NCBI RefSeq assembly: GCF_015773195.1
Contig: NZ_JADWYK010000019.1
Coordinates: 1 to 64,000, forward strand
Source: Hymenobacter guriensis
GTDB lineage: Bacteria; Bacteroidota; Bacteroidia; Cytophagales; Hymenobacteraceae
Length of the DNA stretch: 64,000 nucleotides
Direction: 5' to 3'
The position numbers and the translations under genes were made by a program. This document shows positions 18,142 through 27,743 of the stretch, one piece after another. Positions within the stretch are counted from its first letter, which is position 1. Every line of letters begins with the position of its first letter. The notes beneath the pieces were generated by a model. The model was not told where the DNA came from, did no database searches, and saw only the letters and a program-made list of their open reading frames with translations.

Positions 18142-18184
18142 GCCTGCCGGACCCTCCTAATGTATGGGGACCGGCAGGCTTTTT
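18142..18184 (+). terminator. Strong Rho-independent terminator
   Basis: GCCTGCCGG (18142-18150) pairs perfectly with CCGGCAGGC (18171-18179), with extra CCC/GGG pairing inside and a run of T residues after. The stretch to 18421 is AT-rich and probably contains the promoter of the efflux operon, though no exact -7 box was found. Confidence 0.85.
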
Positions 18185-18421
18185 CATGGGTAATGGGTAC
18201 GCTGCCGGTAATAAAACACGTCGGACAGATTTGCTTTAGAATCCAGTTTTATCCTTGCGTCATTGATCTTCATCAAATCTTCATTAAATGAATTTATCCC
18301 ATTCACTGCTTCAATAAGAAAGTCAATACGCTTCTATGCATGTTTTAATTCTATTTTAATCTAGTCGAATATCCTAAGTAACCTTCTGCTTTTATTGCCA
18401 TTTCGCTTTCCCGCTGTCGTC

Positions 18422-19789
18422 ATGAACAAGCCACCTAATCTCCTTTTTTATCTTCCGACACTAGCTCGGCCCTGGTTTACGTGCGGGCTGCTGGTGCACG
18501 TACTCTTATTTGTTTCCAGTTGCGTCAGCACGAAACCAGAATATACCCGGGACCATATTGCGCAACAGTTGCAAGCTCGTGCCGGCTACGAGTTGGGACC
18601 GGGTCGCTCACCTGATGCCCCCACCCCCGCGCTGCCCAACCTGCAGGACGGCCTGAGCGAAGAGGAAGCCGTCGGGCTGGCCCTCACCCGCAACCCCGCG
18701 TTTCAGGCCGACCTGAGCACGCTGGCCCTGGCCCAGGCCGATTTGCAGGACGCCGGCCTGCTCGCCAACCCGGTACTGTCGGGTGTGACGTCCTATGGCA
18801 CGGCCCCCTTTGCTCTGGCCCTGAACTTCGCCTCTGACCTGCTCTGGCAGCGGCCGGGCCGGGTGGGTGCTGCCCAGCTCGAAACGCAGCGCGTGGCCGA
18901 AAGCTTGGTCAGCCGGGGTTTGCTCGTGGGCCGCGACGCGCAGGTATCCTACACCGACGTGACCCTGGCCGATGAGCGGCTGCGCATTGCCAGGGAGGCC
19001 ATCGTCATGCGGGCCGAGGTGGCGCGCATCGTCCGCTCCCGCTACCGGGTAGGCGAGGCAAGTGAGCTGGAAACCGTAGCCCCCAGCGCCGACTCGCTCC
19101 GGGCCGTGGACGACTACTACCGCGCCCGCCGCGACGCCCGGGTAGCCCGCCTGCGCCTGCTCACGCCCCTGGGCCTGGATTCGCTGAATGCCGACTCCCT
19201 GCGCTTCACCGTGGCGCCGGCCGCCGGGGCCGTGGTGCCCCCGCTGCCTGCCCTGCTGGACTCGGCCTACGCGGCCCGGCCCGACCTGTGGGCGGCCCGC
19301 ACGGGCATTGAGGCTATCGGCAAGCGGCTGAAGTGGGAACGGAGCCGGGTATTTTCCTTCGTGCTCTCGCTCAATGCCCGCCTCAACGACCCCAACCCTG
19401 TGCACTTGGGGCCGGGCGCGGCCGTTGGGCTGCCTATCTTCAACCGCAACCAAGGCCGCATTTCCCGAGTGAAGGCCGAGCTGGAGCAGGCCTCCTGGCA
19501 GTACCTGGCCCTGCGCCAGACCGTGCGCCTCGACGTGCGCGAAGCCTACGCCCAGTACGAACAGGCCACCCAGAGCGTCGCGCTGTGGGAGCAAAGCTAC
19601 CTGCCCAGCCTGCAGGACGCGCTGCGCCGCTCCACTAAAGCCTTCATCAACGGTGACTTCCCCTACGTGCAGGTAGCCGAAACCACCCGCCAGCTGCTCG
19701 ACGCCCGCCAGCGCGCCGCCGATGCCCGTGCCGATAAGCGCCGGGCCCTGGCCCGCCTCCGCTACGCTGTGGGCGGAGCCCGCTTCTAA
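18422..19789 (+). CDS. TolC-family outer-membrane efflux lipoprotein (CusC/CzcC-like)
   Basis: The start at 18422 gives a proper lipoprotein signal ending in the lipobox VSSC; the upstream in-frame start does not. The body has the alternating coiled-coil and strand pattern of outer-membrane factors, with NPAFQADLSTLALAQADL and the later repeat half EAYAQYEQATQSVALWEQ. It would form the outer-membrane duct for the RND pump encoded two genes downstream. The adaptor gene follows after 20 bases, so the three genes form one efflux operon. Confidence 0.85.
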   Translation: MNKPPNLLFYLPTLARPWFTCGLLVHVLLFVSSCVSTKPEYTRDHIAQQLQARAGYELGPGRSPDAPTPALPNLQDGLSEEEAVGLALTRNPAFQADLSTLALAQADLQDAGLLANPVLSGVTSYGTAPFALALNFASDLLWQRPGRVGAAQLETQRVAESLVSRGLLVGRDAQVSYTDVTLADERLRIAREAIVMRAEVARIVRSRYRVGEASELETVAPSADSLRAVDDYYRARRDARVARLRLLTPLGLDSLNADSLRFTVAPAAGAVVPPLPALLDSAYAARPDLWAARTGIEAIGKRLKWERSRVFSFVLSLNARLNDPNPVHLGPGAAVGLPIFNRNQGRISRVKAELEQASWQYLALRQTVRLDVREAYAQYEQATQSVALWEQSYLPSLQDALRRSTKAFINGDFPYVQVAETTRQLLDARQRAADARADKRRALARLRYAVGGARF

Positions 19790-19809
19790 CGTTTTCAGAC
19801 CTACTCTTT

Positions 19810-21021
19810 ATGTTCGCACCCACTGTATTCGTTGTTTCCAGCCGCATCGCGCTGCTTGGCCTGCTGGGCTGCGCCGCCTGCGGCAAAGGGGAAAAACCCA
19901 AGGCCATCAGCCCTTCCGAGGTGAAAAACCCGGTCAAGGAATCGGAGCTGACCACCGTGGTCATTACGCCCGAAGCCGAAAAGCGCCTCGGCATCCGCAC
20001 GGCCGTCATCACGTCCGACAACGTGAGGGCCACCCGCGAGGTTGGCGGTGAGATTCAGGCCGTGCCGGGTCAGGCCGTGACCATCGTGGCGCCCGTACAG
20101 GGCACGCTGCGGGGCGGAGCGAGCCTCACTGCCGGCCAGCGGGTACGCCAGGGCCAGACGCTCTACAGCTTGGTGCCCCTGCCCCCGGAGCGCGACCTGC
20201 TGACCCTCAACCAGGGCACGGCCCAGGCCCGCACCCAGCTGCAGGTGGCCCAGGCCCGCCTGAGCCGGGCCGAAGACCTGCTGGCCGACCGCGCCGGCAG
20301 CGTGCGGGCCCGCGACGACGCCCGCGCCGACGTGGCCCTAGCCCAGCGCGCCCTGGCCGACGCCCGCGCCCGGCAAGGCGCTATGAGCGGCTCTACCGGC
20401 GGCGGCCAGGCCCTGCCCATCAAAGCCCCACTCAGCGGCGTGGTGCAGCGCGTGACCGTAGCCCCCGGCTCGCTCGTGACGACGAACACCGTGCTGCTGG
20501 AGCTGGCGGCCCTGAATAAAGTGTGGGTGCGGGTGCCCTTGTTCGTGGGGGATTTGCGCCGCCTCAGCGCCGGGCAGACGGTGACGGTGCGCCCGCTGAA
20601 CGGCGGCGGGGCCCGGCAGGCCCGGCCCGTGGAAGCGCCCACCATCGGCGGTACCGCCGGCACGGCAACGGCCGACGTGTTCTACGAAATTGACAACACC
20701 GACGAAGCTTTCCGGCCCGGCGAGCGGGTGGTGGTGGACGTAGCCCTGGGCACTGCCAACGCCACTCCGGGCAGCGCCGGAGCAACCGCCGCTACCACGC
20801 GCGCCCTGACCATTCCGGCCGCGGCCCTGCTCTACGACGCCTCGGGCGGGCAGTGGGTGTACGTGCGCACCAAACCCTTGCAGTACACCCGGCAGCGGGT
20901 GGAAGTGCAGCGCACCGTAGGCGACCAGGTGGTCATTTCCCGGGGCGTACCGGCCGGCGCCGAAGTCGTCACCGACGGCGCGGCGGAGTTATTCGGCACT
21001 GAATTCGGCGGTAGCCATTAA
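19810..21021 (+). CDS. HlyD/RND-type periplasmic adaptor lipoprotein (CusB/CzcB-like)
   Basis: A 403-residue protein with a lipobox (LGCAAC). It has a biotinyl-lipoyl-like half (VTIVAPVQGTLRG and IKAPLSGVVQRVTVAPGS) separated by a helical hairpin of Ala/Arg-rich heptads, then beta-barrel and membrane-proximal domains. It would link the pump to the TolC-like duct. No His- or Met-rich metal-binding N-terminus is visible, so metal specificity cannot be read from it. The helical hairpin region is extremely GC-rich. Confidence 0.85.
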   Translation: MFAPTVFVVSSRIALLGLLGCAACGKGEKPKAISPSEVKNPVKESELTTVVITPEAEKRLGIRTAVITSDNVRATREVGGEIQAVPGQAVTIVAPVQGTLRGGASLTAGQRVRQGQTLYSLVPLPPERDLLTLNQGTAQARTQLQVAQARLSRAEDLLADRAGSVRARDDARADVALAQRALADARARQGAMSGSTGGGQALPIKAPLSGVVQRVTVAPGSLVTTNTVLLELAALNKVWVRVPLFVGDLRRLSAGQTVTVRPLNGGGARQARPVEAPTIGGTAGTATADVFYEIDNTDEAFRPGERVVVDVALGTANATPGSAGATAATTRALTIPAAALLYDASGGQWVYVRTKPLQYTRQRVEVQRTVGDQVVISRGVPAGAEVVTDGAAELFGTEFGGSH

Positions 21022-21033
21022 CGGTGAAATGGT

Positions 21034-21130
21034 GAGGTGGTGAAATTGTGAGTTTGCCGTTCTGACTGCCCCATTCGGGTCGCCGGAGCTCTTCCTTCGC
21101 AACTCCGCCACTTCACAAATTCACCACTTC
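21034..21130. repeat. Imperfect inverted repeat between adaptor and pump genes
   Basis: GAGGTGGTGAAATTGTGAG (21034-21052) is inverted at 21111-21130 with two or three mismatches. The 58-base loop is unremarkable. It fills the adaptor-pump gap and may modulate translation of the pump or be a small palindromic repeat of the REP kind. Confidence 0.55.
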
Positions 21131-21143
21131 CCAATCTTACCCT

Positions 21144-24100
21144 ATGAAGTGGATAATAGAATCGGCCCTACGGCTGCGACTGGTGGTCGTGGTGCTGTTT
21201 GGGGTGCTGCTGGTCGCGGGCCTGCAGGTAGTGCGCAATACCCCGCTGGACGTGTTTCCCGAGTTTGCCCCGCCCTACGTGGAGGTGCAGACCGAAGCGC
21301 CCGGCCTCTCGACGGCCGAGGTGGAAGCCCTGGTCAGCGTGCCCCTGGAAAATGCCCTGAACGGCACGCCCGACGTGAAGAAAATTCGGTCTAAATCGGT
21401 GCTGGGGCTTTCCTCGGTGGTGCTCTACTTTCCCCAGGGCATCGACATCAACAACGCCCGGCAGGCCGTGCAGGAGCGGCTGGCGCGGGTGGCGCCCACG
21501 CTGCCCGGCGTGGCCCGGCCCCCGGTCATGCTCTCCCCGCTGTCCTCGACGAGCCGGGTGCTGAAAATTGGCATTTCCTCGGATAGCCTCACCCAAGTCG
21601 AAATGACGACGCTGGCCCGCTGGAGCATTCGCCCCCGGCTGATGTCCGTGCCCGGCGTGGCCAACGTGGCCATCTGGGGGCAGCGCGACCGGCAGCTGCA
21701 GGTGCTGGTGAATCCCGAGCAGCTGCGCACCCTGGGCCTCACGCTGGCCGAGGTGGAAAAAGCCGCGGCGGATGCCACCACCCTGGCCGGCGGGGGCTTC
21801 ATCGACTCGCCCAACCAGCGCCTGGCCGTCTCGCAAAGCTCGGCTATTCAGTCGGCCGCCGACTTGGCCCAGATGCCCGTTACCTTTCGCAACGGCGTGA
21901 GTTTGAAGCTGGGCGAGGTGGCGCAGGTGGTGGAAGGCTTTCCCGCCCCCATCGGCGACGCCGTGATTAATGACGGCCCGGGCCTGCTGCTTATTGTAGA
22001 AAAGCAGCCCGGCGCCAACACCCTGGACGTGACCCGGCAGGTAGAGTCGGCCCTGAACGCCATGCGGCCGGGATTGAAAGGCCTGGAAATCGACTCGACC
22101 ATCTTCCGGCCCGCCACCTTTATAGAGATGTCGCTCAGCAACCTGAACCAGTCGCTGCTCATTGGCTGCGTGCTGGTGGTGCTGGTGCTGCTGTTCTTTC
22201 TCTACGAGTGGCGCACGGCGCTGATCAGCGCCCTGGCCCTGCCGACCTCGCTGATTGCGGCGGCGCTGGCCCTGCGCTACTCGGGCAAAACCATTGATAC
22301 GATGGTGCTGGCCGGCCTCATCATTGCCCTGGGCGAAGTGGTGGACGACGCCATTATCGACGTGGAAAATATCATGCGGCGGCTACGGCTCAACCACGAA
22401 GCCGGCTCGCCCAAATCAGCCTTCGCGGTGGTATATGAAGCTAGCATGGAAGTGCGCTCGGCCGTGATTTACGGCTCGGTTATCGTGGCGCTGGTGCTGC
22501 TGCCTATCTTTTTGCTGCCGGGCTTGTCGGGCGCGTTTTTCCAGCCGCTGGCCTTTTCCTACGTGCTGGCCATCTTGGCGTCCCTGTTCGTGGCCCTGAC
22601 TTTGACGCCGGCCCTGGCCCTGATCCTGCTGCCCAAGGCGGCGCAAAAGGAGTCCAAGGACTCGCCGGTAGTAGCGTGGCTCAAACGCCACTACGCCCGG
22701 ATGCTGCCCGGCCTGCTGGCCCGGCCCAAGCGCGTTGCCTGGTCGCTGACGGCCGCGGCCGTGTTTTCGATGCTCACGCTGCCGTTTTTTGGCCAGGAGT
22801 TTCTGCCTAACTTCAAGGAGTACGACTTTCTGATGCACTGGGTAGAGAAGCCCGGCACCTCGCTGCAGGCCATGTCACGCATCACGGTGCGGGCCAGCAA
22901 GGAGCTGCGCGCCATTCCCGGCGTGCGCAATTTCGGGGCTCACATCGGGCGGGCTGAGGTTGCTGATGAAGTGGTCGGCCCGAACTTCACCGAGCTATGG
23001 ATTTCCGTGGACCCGAAGGTGGACTACGAGCAGACGGTGGCCAAAATTCAGACTGTGGTGGACGGCTACCCCGGCCTCTACCGCGACCTGCTAACGTATC
23101 TGCGGGAGCGGATCAAGGAGGTCCTCACCGGCACCTCGGCCACCATCGTGGTGCGCATCTTCGGCCCCGACCTCGACCAGCTCTACACCAAGGCCAAGGA
23201 AGTGGGCAGCCAGCTTGAAGGCGTGGACGGCGTGGTGGACCTGAAAGTGCAGCAGCAAACCCTGGTGCCCCAGATCCAAGTGAAGCTCAAACCCGAAGCC
23301 GCGGCCCGGTTCGGGTTGAATCCGGGCACCGTGCTCCAGGCCATTAGCACGCTGGTAAAAGGGCGCAAGGTGGGCGAAATCTACCAGGAGCAGAAGATTT
23401 TTGACGTGTCCGTGTGGGGGCAGCCCGCCGTGCGCGCCGACTTTGGGGCCGTGCGCGACCTGCTCATTGGTCTGCCCGGCGGCGGCTCGGTGCCCCTGCG
23501 CGAGGTGGCCGACGTGCTCATCGTGCCCACGCCCAACGAAATTACCCGCGAGGCCTCCTCCCGTCGCATCGACGTGACCCTGAACGTGCGGGGCCGCGAC
23601 CTGGGCTCCGTGGCCCGCGACGTGCAGGCCCAGGTAGATGGGGTGGCCTTCGGGCCGGGCTACCACCCCGAAATCCTGGGTGAGTACGCCGAGCGGCAGG
23701 CTTCCCAGAACCGGATGCTGCTGCTGGTCGGCCTCTCGCTCATCGGCATCTTCCTGGTGCTCTACACCGACTTCGGCACCCTGCGCCTGGCCACGCTGGG
23801 GCTGCTGAGCTTGTTTTTCGCCGTGTCGGGCTGCCTTTTGGCCGCGTTTCTAACCGGCGGTGTCCTGTCGCTGGGCTCCATTGTGGGCTTTATCACGGTG
23901 CTGGGTGTAGCGGCCCGCAACAGTATTATGCTCGTAAGCCACTACCGCCACCTGGAGCTGGAGGAAGGCATGCCCTTCGGTAAGGACCTCATCATCCGCG
24001 GCTCCCTGGAGCGGGTGTCGCCCATTATCATGACGGCCCTGACCTCCGTGCTGGCGCTGCTGCCCATCATCGTGGCCGGCAACGAGCCGGGCTCCGAGAT

Positions 24101-24242
24101 TGAGCACCCGATGTCGGTGGTGATTCTGGGCGGCGTCATCACGTCCACGGTGCTCAACCTGCTGGGCATGCCGGCCCTGTACTGGGCCTTCGGGCGGAAG
24201 CAGGACTCCCAGCCGATAACAGCGGATTCCACCGTTTCGTAG
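21144..24242 (+). CDS. Heavy-metal-efflux-type RND pump (CzcA/CusA family)
   Basis: A 1032-residue inner-membrane proton antiporter of the HME type. It begins MKWIIESALRLRL and has NTPLDVFPEFAPPYVEVQTE, two porter halves, and twelve predicted membrane segments. The fourth segment reads ALGEVVDDAIIDVEN (near residue 395). This differs from the DFGxIVDGAVV of CzcA and the IGAMVDAA of CusA, so the substrate may be a different cation or not a metal at all. No separate metallochaperone gene accompanies it. Together with the two upstream genes it would export its substrate from periplasm or cytoplasm to the outside. Confidence 0.9.
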   Translation: MKWIIESALRLRLVVVVLFGVLLVAGLQVVRNTPLDVFPEFAPPYVEVQTEAPGLSTAEVEALVSVPLENALNGTPDVKKIRSKSVLGLSSVVLYFPQGIDINNARQAVQERLARVAPTLPGVARPPVMLSPLSSTSRVLKIGISSDSLTQVEMTTLARWSIRPRLMSVPGVANVAIWGQRDRQLQVLVNPEQLRTLGLTLAEVEKAAADATTLAGGGFIDSPNQRLAVSQSSAIQSAADLAQMPVTFRNGVSLKLGEVAQVVEGFPAPIGDAVINDGPGLLLIVEKQPGANTLDVTRQVESALNAMRPGLKGLEIDSTIFRPATFIEMSLSNLNQSLLIGCVLVVLVLLFFLYEWRTALISALALPTSLIAAALALRYSGKTIDTMVLAGLIIALGEVVDDAIIDVENIMRRLRLNHEAGSPKSAFAVVYEASMEVRSAVIYGSVIVALVLLPIFLLPGLSGAFFQPLAFSYVLAILASLFVALTLTPALALILLPKAAQKESKDSPVVAWLKRHYARMLPGLLARPKRVAWSLTAAAVFSMLTLPFFGQEFLPNFKEYDFLMHWVEKPGTSLQAMSRITVRASKELRAIPGVRNFGAHIGRAEVADEVVGPNFTELWISVDPKVDYEQTVAKIQTVVDGYPGLYRDLLTYLRERIKEVLTGTSATIVVRIFGPDLDQLYTKAKEVGSQLEGVDGVVDLKVQQQTLVPQIQVKLKPEAAARFGLNPGTVLQAISTLVKGRKVGEIYQEQKIFDVSVWGQPAVRADFGAVRDLLIGLPGGGSVPLREVADVLIVPTPNEITREASSRRIDVTLNVRGRDLGSVARDVQAQVDGVAFGPGYHPEILGEYAERQASQNRMLLLVGLSLIGIFLVLYTDFGTLRLATLGLLSLFFAVSGCLLAAFLTGGVLSLGSIVGFITVLGVAARNSIMLVSHYRHLELEEGMPFGKDLIIRGSLERVSPIIMTALTSVLALLPIIVAGNEPGSEIEHPMSVVILGGVITSTVLNLLGMPALYWAFGRKQDSQPITADSTVS

Positions 24243-24288
24243 CAGAAGCAGTTGCTGCGCGGTGGTCAGCAGCAACAAACTGCGGACA

Positions 24289-24325
24289 GGATTATCTGGG
24301 CGGCTCATCACCCCCCAGATAATCC
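24289..24325 (+). terminator. Terminator hairpin after the RND operon
   Basis: GGATTATCTGGG (24289-24300) pairs perfectly with CCCAGATAATCC (24314-24325). A shorter GTTGCTG/CAGCAAC hairpin precedes it at 24251. Confidence 0.65.
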
Positions 24326-24366
24326 CGTTTAGCCTAGCTTATTTTCTCACCTGCTTTACTTCAGCT

Positions 24367-24783
24367 ATGTGGTGGTTATATGCCTTGCTCTCTGCCCTGT
24401 TTGCAGCCCTGACAGCCGTGCTGGCTAAAGTTGGCATCCGCGGCGTCGACTCCAACCTAGCTACTGCCATCCGCACGGTGGTAATTCTGGTGCTGACCTG
24501 GGCCATTGTCTACGCCCGGGGAGGGCTGAGTGGGCTCTCAACGCTGACGCGCACCAACCTGCTGTTTCTGGGGCTGTCGGGGGTAGCTACCGGCTTATCG
24601 TGGCTATGTTACTTCCGCGCCTTGCAGGTGGGCACCGTCTCGCAAGTGGCCCCGGTCGACAAGCTTAGTGTGGCGCTGGCCATTGGATTGTCGGTCGTGT
24701 TTCTGGGTGAAAAGCTAACCTGGCAAACGAGCGTTGGATCGGGACTGATCGTTGTCGGTACCCTCGTTTTACTGTGGAAGTGA
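24367..24783 (+). CDS. Half-size EamA/DMT-family transporter
   Basis: The ATG at 24367 is chosen because the protein then starts directly with the first membrane segment (MWWLYALLSALFAALTAVLAK); the longer frame begins inside the terminator. At 138 residues and about five membrane segments it is a single-repeat EamA protein, as in small homodimerising DMT transporters. AKVGIRGVDSNLATAIRT and SWLCYFRALQVGTVSQVAPVDKLS are typical. Substrate unknown. Confidence 0.8.
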   Translation: MWWLYALLSALFAALTAVLAKVGIRGVDSNLATAIRTVVILVLTWAIVYARGGLSGLSTLTRTNLLFLGLSGVATGLSWLCYFRALQVGTVSQVAPVDKLSVALAIGLSVVFLGEKLTWQTSVGSGLIVVGTLVLLWK

Positions 24784-24890
24784 GCTACCAGCATAGCGCT
24801 CTTTACTGCAGCGTACCGCTTGGTGGCGCTGCTTCAGAATTACCTCAGATTCTCCTCGCTTCTTTGTGCCTACCTTCTGAATAAGACGCT

Positions 24891-25577
24891 GTGAAATTAC
24901 TGCTGGTAGAAGATGAAGAGGCGTTGCGCCTAACCTTAGTGGATTCCCTGCGCCAGGGCGGTTACGTGGTGGAGGTGGCCGCCACCTTCGCCCAAGCCTA
25001 CGAGAAGGTCCGGCTTTACCAGTACGACTGCGTGCTGGTGGATTTGACCCTGCCCGACGGGGACGGGCTGGATATTGTGCGCACCCTCAAAGCGGATGGC
25101 TCTGCCGCCGGCGTGTTGGTCCTGACCGCCCGCGACGGTCTGGATGACCGGGTCCGCGGCCTGGATCTGGGCGCCGACGACTACCTGACCAAACCCTTTC
25201 ACCTTTCCGAACTGAATGCCCGGCTGCGGGCCTTATTGCGCCGCCGCCAGTTTCAGGGCCAGCACCACATCGTGTTTCGCGACCTGTTGGTCTGGCCGGA
25301 GCTGGCGGAAGTGTACGTGCGCGGGGAGCCACTTACCCTAACCCGTAAGGAGTATGACCTGCTGCTGTATTTCCTGGCTAATCCCGGCCGGCTGCTGACC
25401 AAGGAAGCCGTGGCCGAGCATCTGTGCGGGGACCAGATTGATGCGGCCGACTCCTTTGACTTTATTTACACTCATATGAAAAACCTGCGCAAAAAGCTGC
25501 AGGAAAAAGGGGCCGACGGCTACATCCGCACGATATACGGGGTGGGCTACAAACTCGCGACCGAGGATGCTCGCTAA
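24891..25577 (+). CDS. OmpR-family response regulator
   Basis: A 228-residue protein starting with GTG. The receiver domain has the acidic pair ED near residues 7-8, phospho-acceptor Asp51 in VLVDLTLPDGDG, and Lys in LTKPF. The C-terminal winged helix has LTRKEYDLLLYFLANPGRLLTKE and ends IRTIYGVGYKL. It pairs with the histidine kinase 18 bases downstream. Its targets are probably among the surrounding cargo, but no operator repeat is obvious. Confidence 0.9.
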   Translation: MKLLLVEDEEALRLTLVDSLRQGGYVVEVAATFAQAYEKVRLYQYDCVLVDLTLPDGDGLDIVRTLKADGSAAGVLVLTARDGLDDRVRGLDLGADDYLTKPFHLSELNARLRALLRRRQFQGQHHIVFRDLLVWPELAEVYVRGEPLTLTRKEYDLLLYFLANPGRLLTKEAVAEHLCGDQIDAADSFDFIYTHMKNLRKKLQEKGADGYIRTIYGVGYKLATEDAR

Positions 25578-25595
25578 GGTAGTCAGACACGCCCA

Positions 25596-26870
25596 ATGAA
25601 GCTGCTCACGGCCACCACTCGCTATTACCTGGGGCTGACGCTGGGTCTGTTCGCCCTCGCCAGTCTGCTGCTGTACGCGGGGTTCGACTGGGCTCTGCGC
25701 CACGAGGTAGAGGAGCTGCTCTACAACCGTCAGCTCCATGTGCAGCAGCAGGTCGCCCGCGGCCTGGCCTTGCCCGACCCGGCGTATGCCGATAACCTGG
25801 ACCGGAGCTTTCAGCCCCTGCCCCTGGGCTATTCTGATACGCTCCTACTCGATCCGGTGGAACAAGAAATGGTGCCACATCGTCAATTGACCTTCCGGCT
25901 GCAACCGGTAAGCGCGGCCAGTGCGCCGGAGTGGGTCACCGTGCGCAAGTCGCTGGTGGAAACCGAGGATGTACTGGCCGTGGTAGTGGGCGTACTGGGC
26001 GTGGTTCTAGCCCTGCTGCTGGGCGGCGTTGTAGCCCTCAACCATTGGTTTTCCCAGCGCCTGTGGTTGCCTTTCCGGCAGACGCTGGTGGCCCTGCGTG
26101 GTTACGACCTGCAGCACCACCGCGCGTTAGGGCTGCCGGCCTCCTCCATCGACGAATTCCGGGAACTGAATCAGGCCCTGAATATGCTTAGCGAGCGGCT
26201 GGTGCGCGATTACGAGAGCTTGCGCCAGTTCACGGAAAACGCAGCGCACGAAACCCAGACCCCACTGGCTATCATTCAGGCCAAGCTGGAACAGCTCCTG
26301 CAGGCGCCGGCGCTGCAGGAGGACGAGCAGCTGGCCACGGTGCTGGGGGATGCGCTGGGGGGCGCTCAGCGTCTCTCGCGCCTGCACCAGGCGCTGACGC
26401 TGCTCACGCGCCTGGAAAACCACCAATTTGCCCCCACCCAGGCCGTGCCGGTAGCGCTGGACCAGTTGCTGCGGGAGCGCATTACCCTACTCGAGCCCCT
26501 GCTCGAAGCGCGGGGGATACTACTCGCCTGGCGAGTGGATTCGCCTCCGCCTGCCCTTACCATGCATGCTGGCCTGGCCGATTCACTGCTGCAGAACTTA
26601 CTGCATAACGCCATCAAGCACAATCACTCCGGGGGCCGGGTAGACGTGCAGCTTACTTCCCGGTTCCTGGAAATCAGCAACACCGGCCCAGCAATTAAAG
26701 GGGACCCAACCCAATTTTTTGAGCGGTTCCGCAAGCAGAATGCGGCTTCCACCTCCCCCGGTCTGGGCCTGAGTATTGCGCAGCATATCTGCGCCTACTA
26801 TGGGTTTAGTATTACCTACGCCTTCACGGAGGCCGAGAGTCGCCATCTGCTGCGCGTCCAGTTTGCCTAG
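25596..26870 (+). CDS. Sensor histidine kinase of the OmpR partner
   Basis: A 424-residue protein. Membrane segments near residues 10-30 and 127-148 enclose a periplasmic sensor of about 95 residues. The H-box is NAAHETQTPLAI with His218, the N-box LLQNLLHNAIKHN, and the G-box GLGLSIAQHIC. The sensor domain carries no recognised ligand motif. Neighbouring phosphatases and efflux genes suggest it senses envelope stress, a cationic compound or metal, but this is inference. Confidence 0.9.
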   Translation: MKLLTATTRYYLGLTLGLFALASLLLYAGFDWALRHEVEELLYNRQLHVQQQVARGLALPDPAYADNLDRSFQPLPLGYSDTLLLDPVEQEMVPHRQLTFRLQPVSAASAPEWVTVRKSLVETEDVLAVVVGVLGVVLALLLGGVVALNHWFSQRLWLPFRQTLVALRGYDLQHHRALGLPASSIDEFRELNQALNMLSERLVRDYESLRQFTENAAHETQTPLAIIQAKLEQLLQAPALQEDEQLATVLGDALGGAQRLSRLHQALTLLTRLENHQFAPTQAVPVALDQLLRERITLLEPLLEARGILLAWRVDSPPPALTMHAGLADSLLQNLLHNAIKHNHSGGRVDVQLTSRFLEISNTGPAIKGDPTQFFERFRKQNAASTSPGLGLSIAQHICAYYGFSITYAFTEAESRHLLRVQFA

Positions 26871-26898
26871 CTAACACATCCTGCCTTTTTCCCCGAGT

Positions 26899-27711
26899 AT
26901 GCACCTACGATTGTACCGTTCTCTTCCGGTGCTGGTGAGCGGGTTACTGCTTCTCGCGCGCCCGGGCCACACCCAGCACCTTCTGCCGAGCACGCCGGAT
27001 TCAGTCGCCCCGGCAGTCCGATCAGCCACCTGGCTGAGCCGCAGCACGCACTGGGCCGGGCAGCCTGCCCACCGGCGAGTGCTGGTACCGGCGCTGCTGT
27101 TTAGTGCCGGCGCCCTGACTACCCGGCGCGTTGAGCTCGTTGCCTCCGACGAGCAGGTGCGTGAAGAAGTGCAGGAGCACGTTCCAGTCGTCCGCACGTC
27201 CCTGGATGATCAATTGCGGCACCTGCCCGCCGCTACTGCCCTGGGCCTCAGCCTGCTCGGCGTACAAGGCCGGCACAGCACGCTTAACCAGGCTTTGCTC
27301 TTCACCTTGACCTATTCGATCAACAACATGCTCACCAGTAATCTCAAACACTTGACCCGGGTAGAGCGCCCGCAGGGAACGGGCTTCGATTCCTTTCCCA
27401 GCCAGCACACGAGCGCGGCTTTTTCGGCCGCCCGTTTTCTGGATCGGGAATATGGGCAGCGCAGCGTCTGGTACAGTGTCGGGGGGTACACGGTGGCAAC
27501 TGGCGTGGCAACCCTGCGCGTGGTAAAGCAAAAGCATTGGCTCTCGGACGTGCTGGCCGGCGCGGGGGTAGGAATGGCCTCCACTGAACTGGCGTATTGG
27601 GTCTATCCCTGGCTGCACCGGCAATTACGGAAGGGGTTAGGGGAGCGGGCCGTCGTGCTGCCCAGCTACCTGAATGGTGCCGCGGGCGCCACGGTCGTGG
27701 TCGTCCTCTAA
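26899..27711 (+). CDS. PAP2-family phosphatase with signal peptide (third of three)
   Basis: A 270-residue protein with a signal peptide and PAP2 motifs KHLTRVERPQG, DSFPSQHTSAAF, and KQKHWLSDVLAGA. Motif 2 has SQH in place of the usual SGH, so the phosphate-binding loop is slightly altered. It resembles the first PAP2 (15712-16530) in length and layout, more than the second. It starts 28 bases after the kinase gene and is probably co-transcribed with the two-component system. Confidence 0.8.
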   Translation: MHLRLYRSLPVLVSGLLLLARPGHTQHLLPSTPDSVAPAVRSATWLSRSTHWAGQPAHRRVLVPALLFSAGALTTRRVELVASDEQVREEVQEHVPVVRTSLDDQLRHLPAATALGLSLLGVQGRHSTLNQALLFTLTYSINNMLTSNLKHLTRVERPQGTGFDSFPSQHTSAAFSAARFLDREYGQRSVWYSVGGYTVATGVATLRVVKQKHWLSDVLAGAGVGMASTELAYWVYPWLHRQLRKGLGERAVVLPSYLNGAAGATVVVVL

Positions 27712-27743
27712 TCTGCAGGTGAGAACTCGTTGCTGATTTTCCA

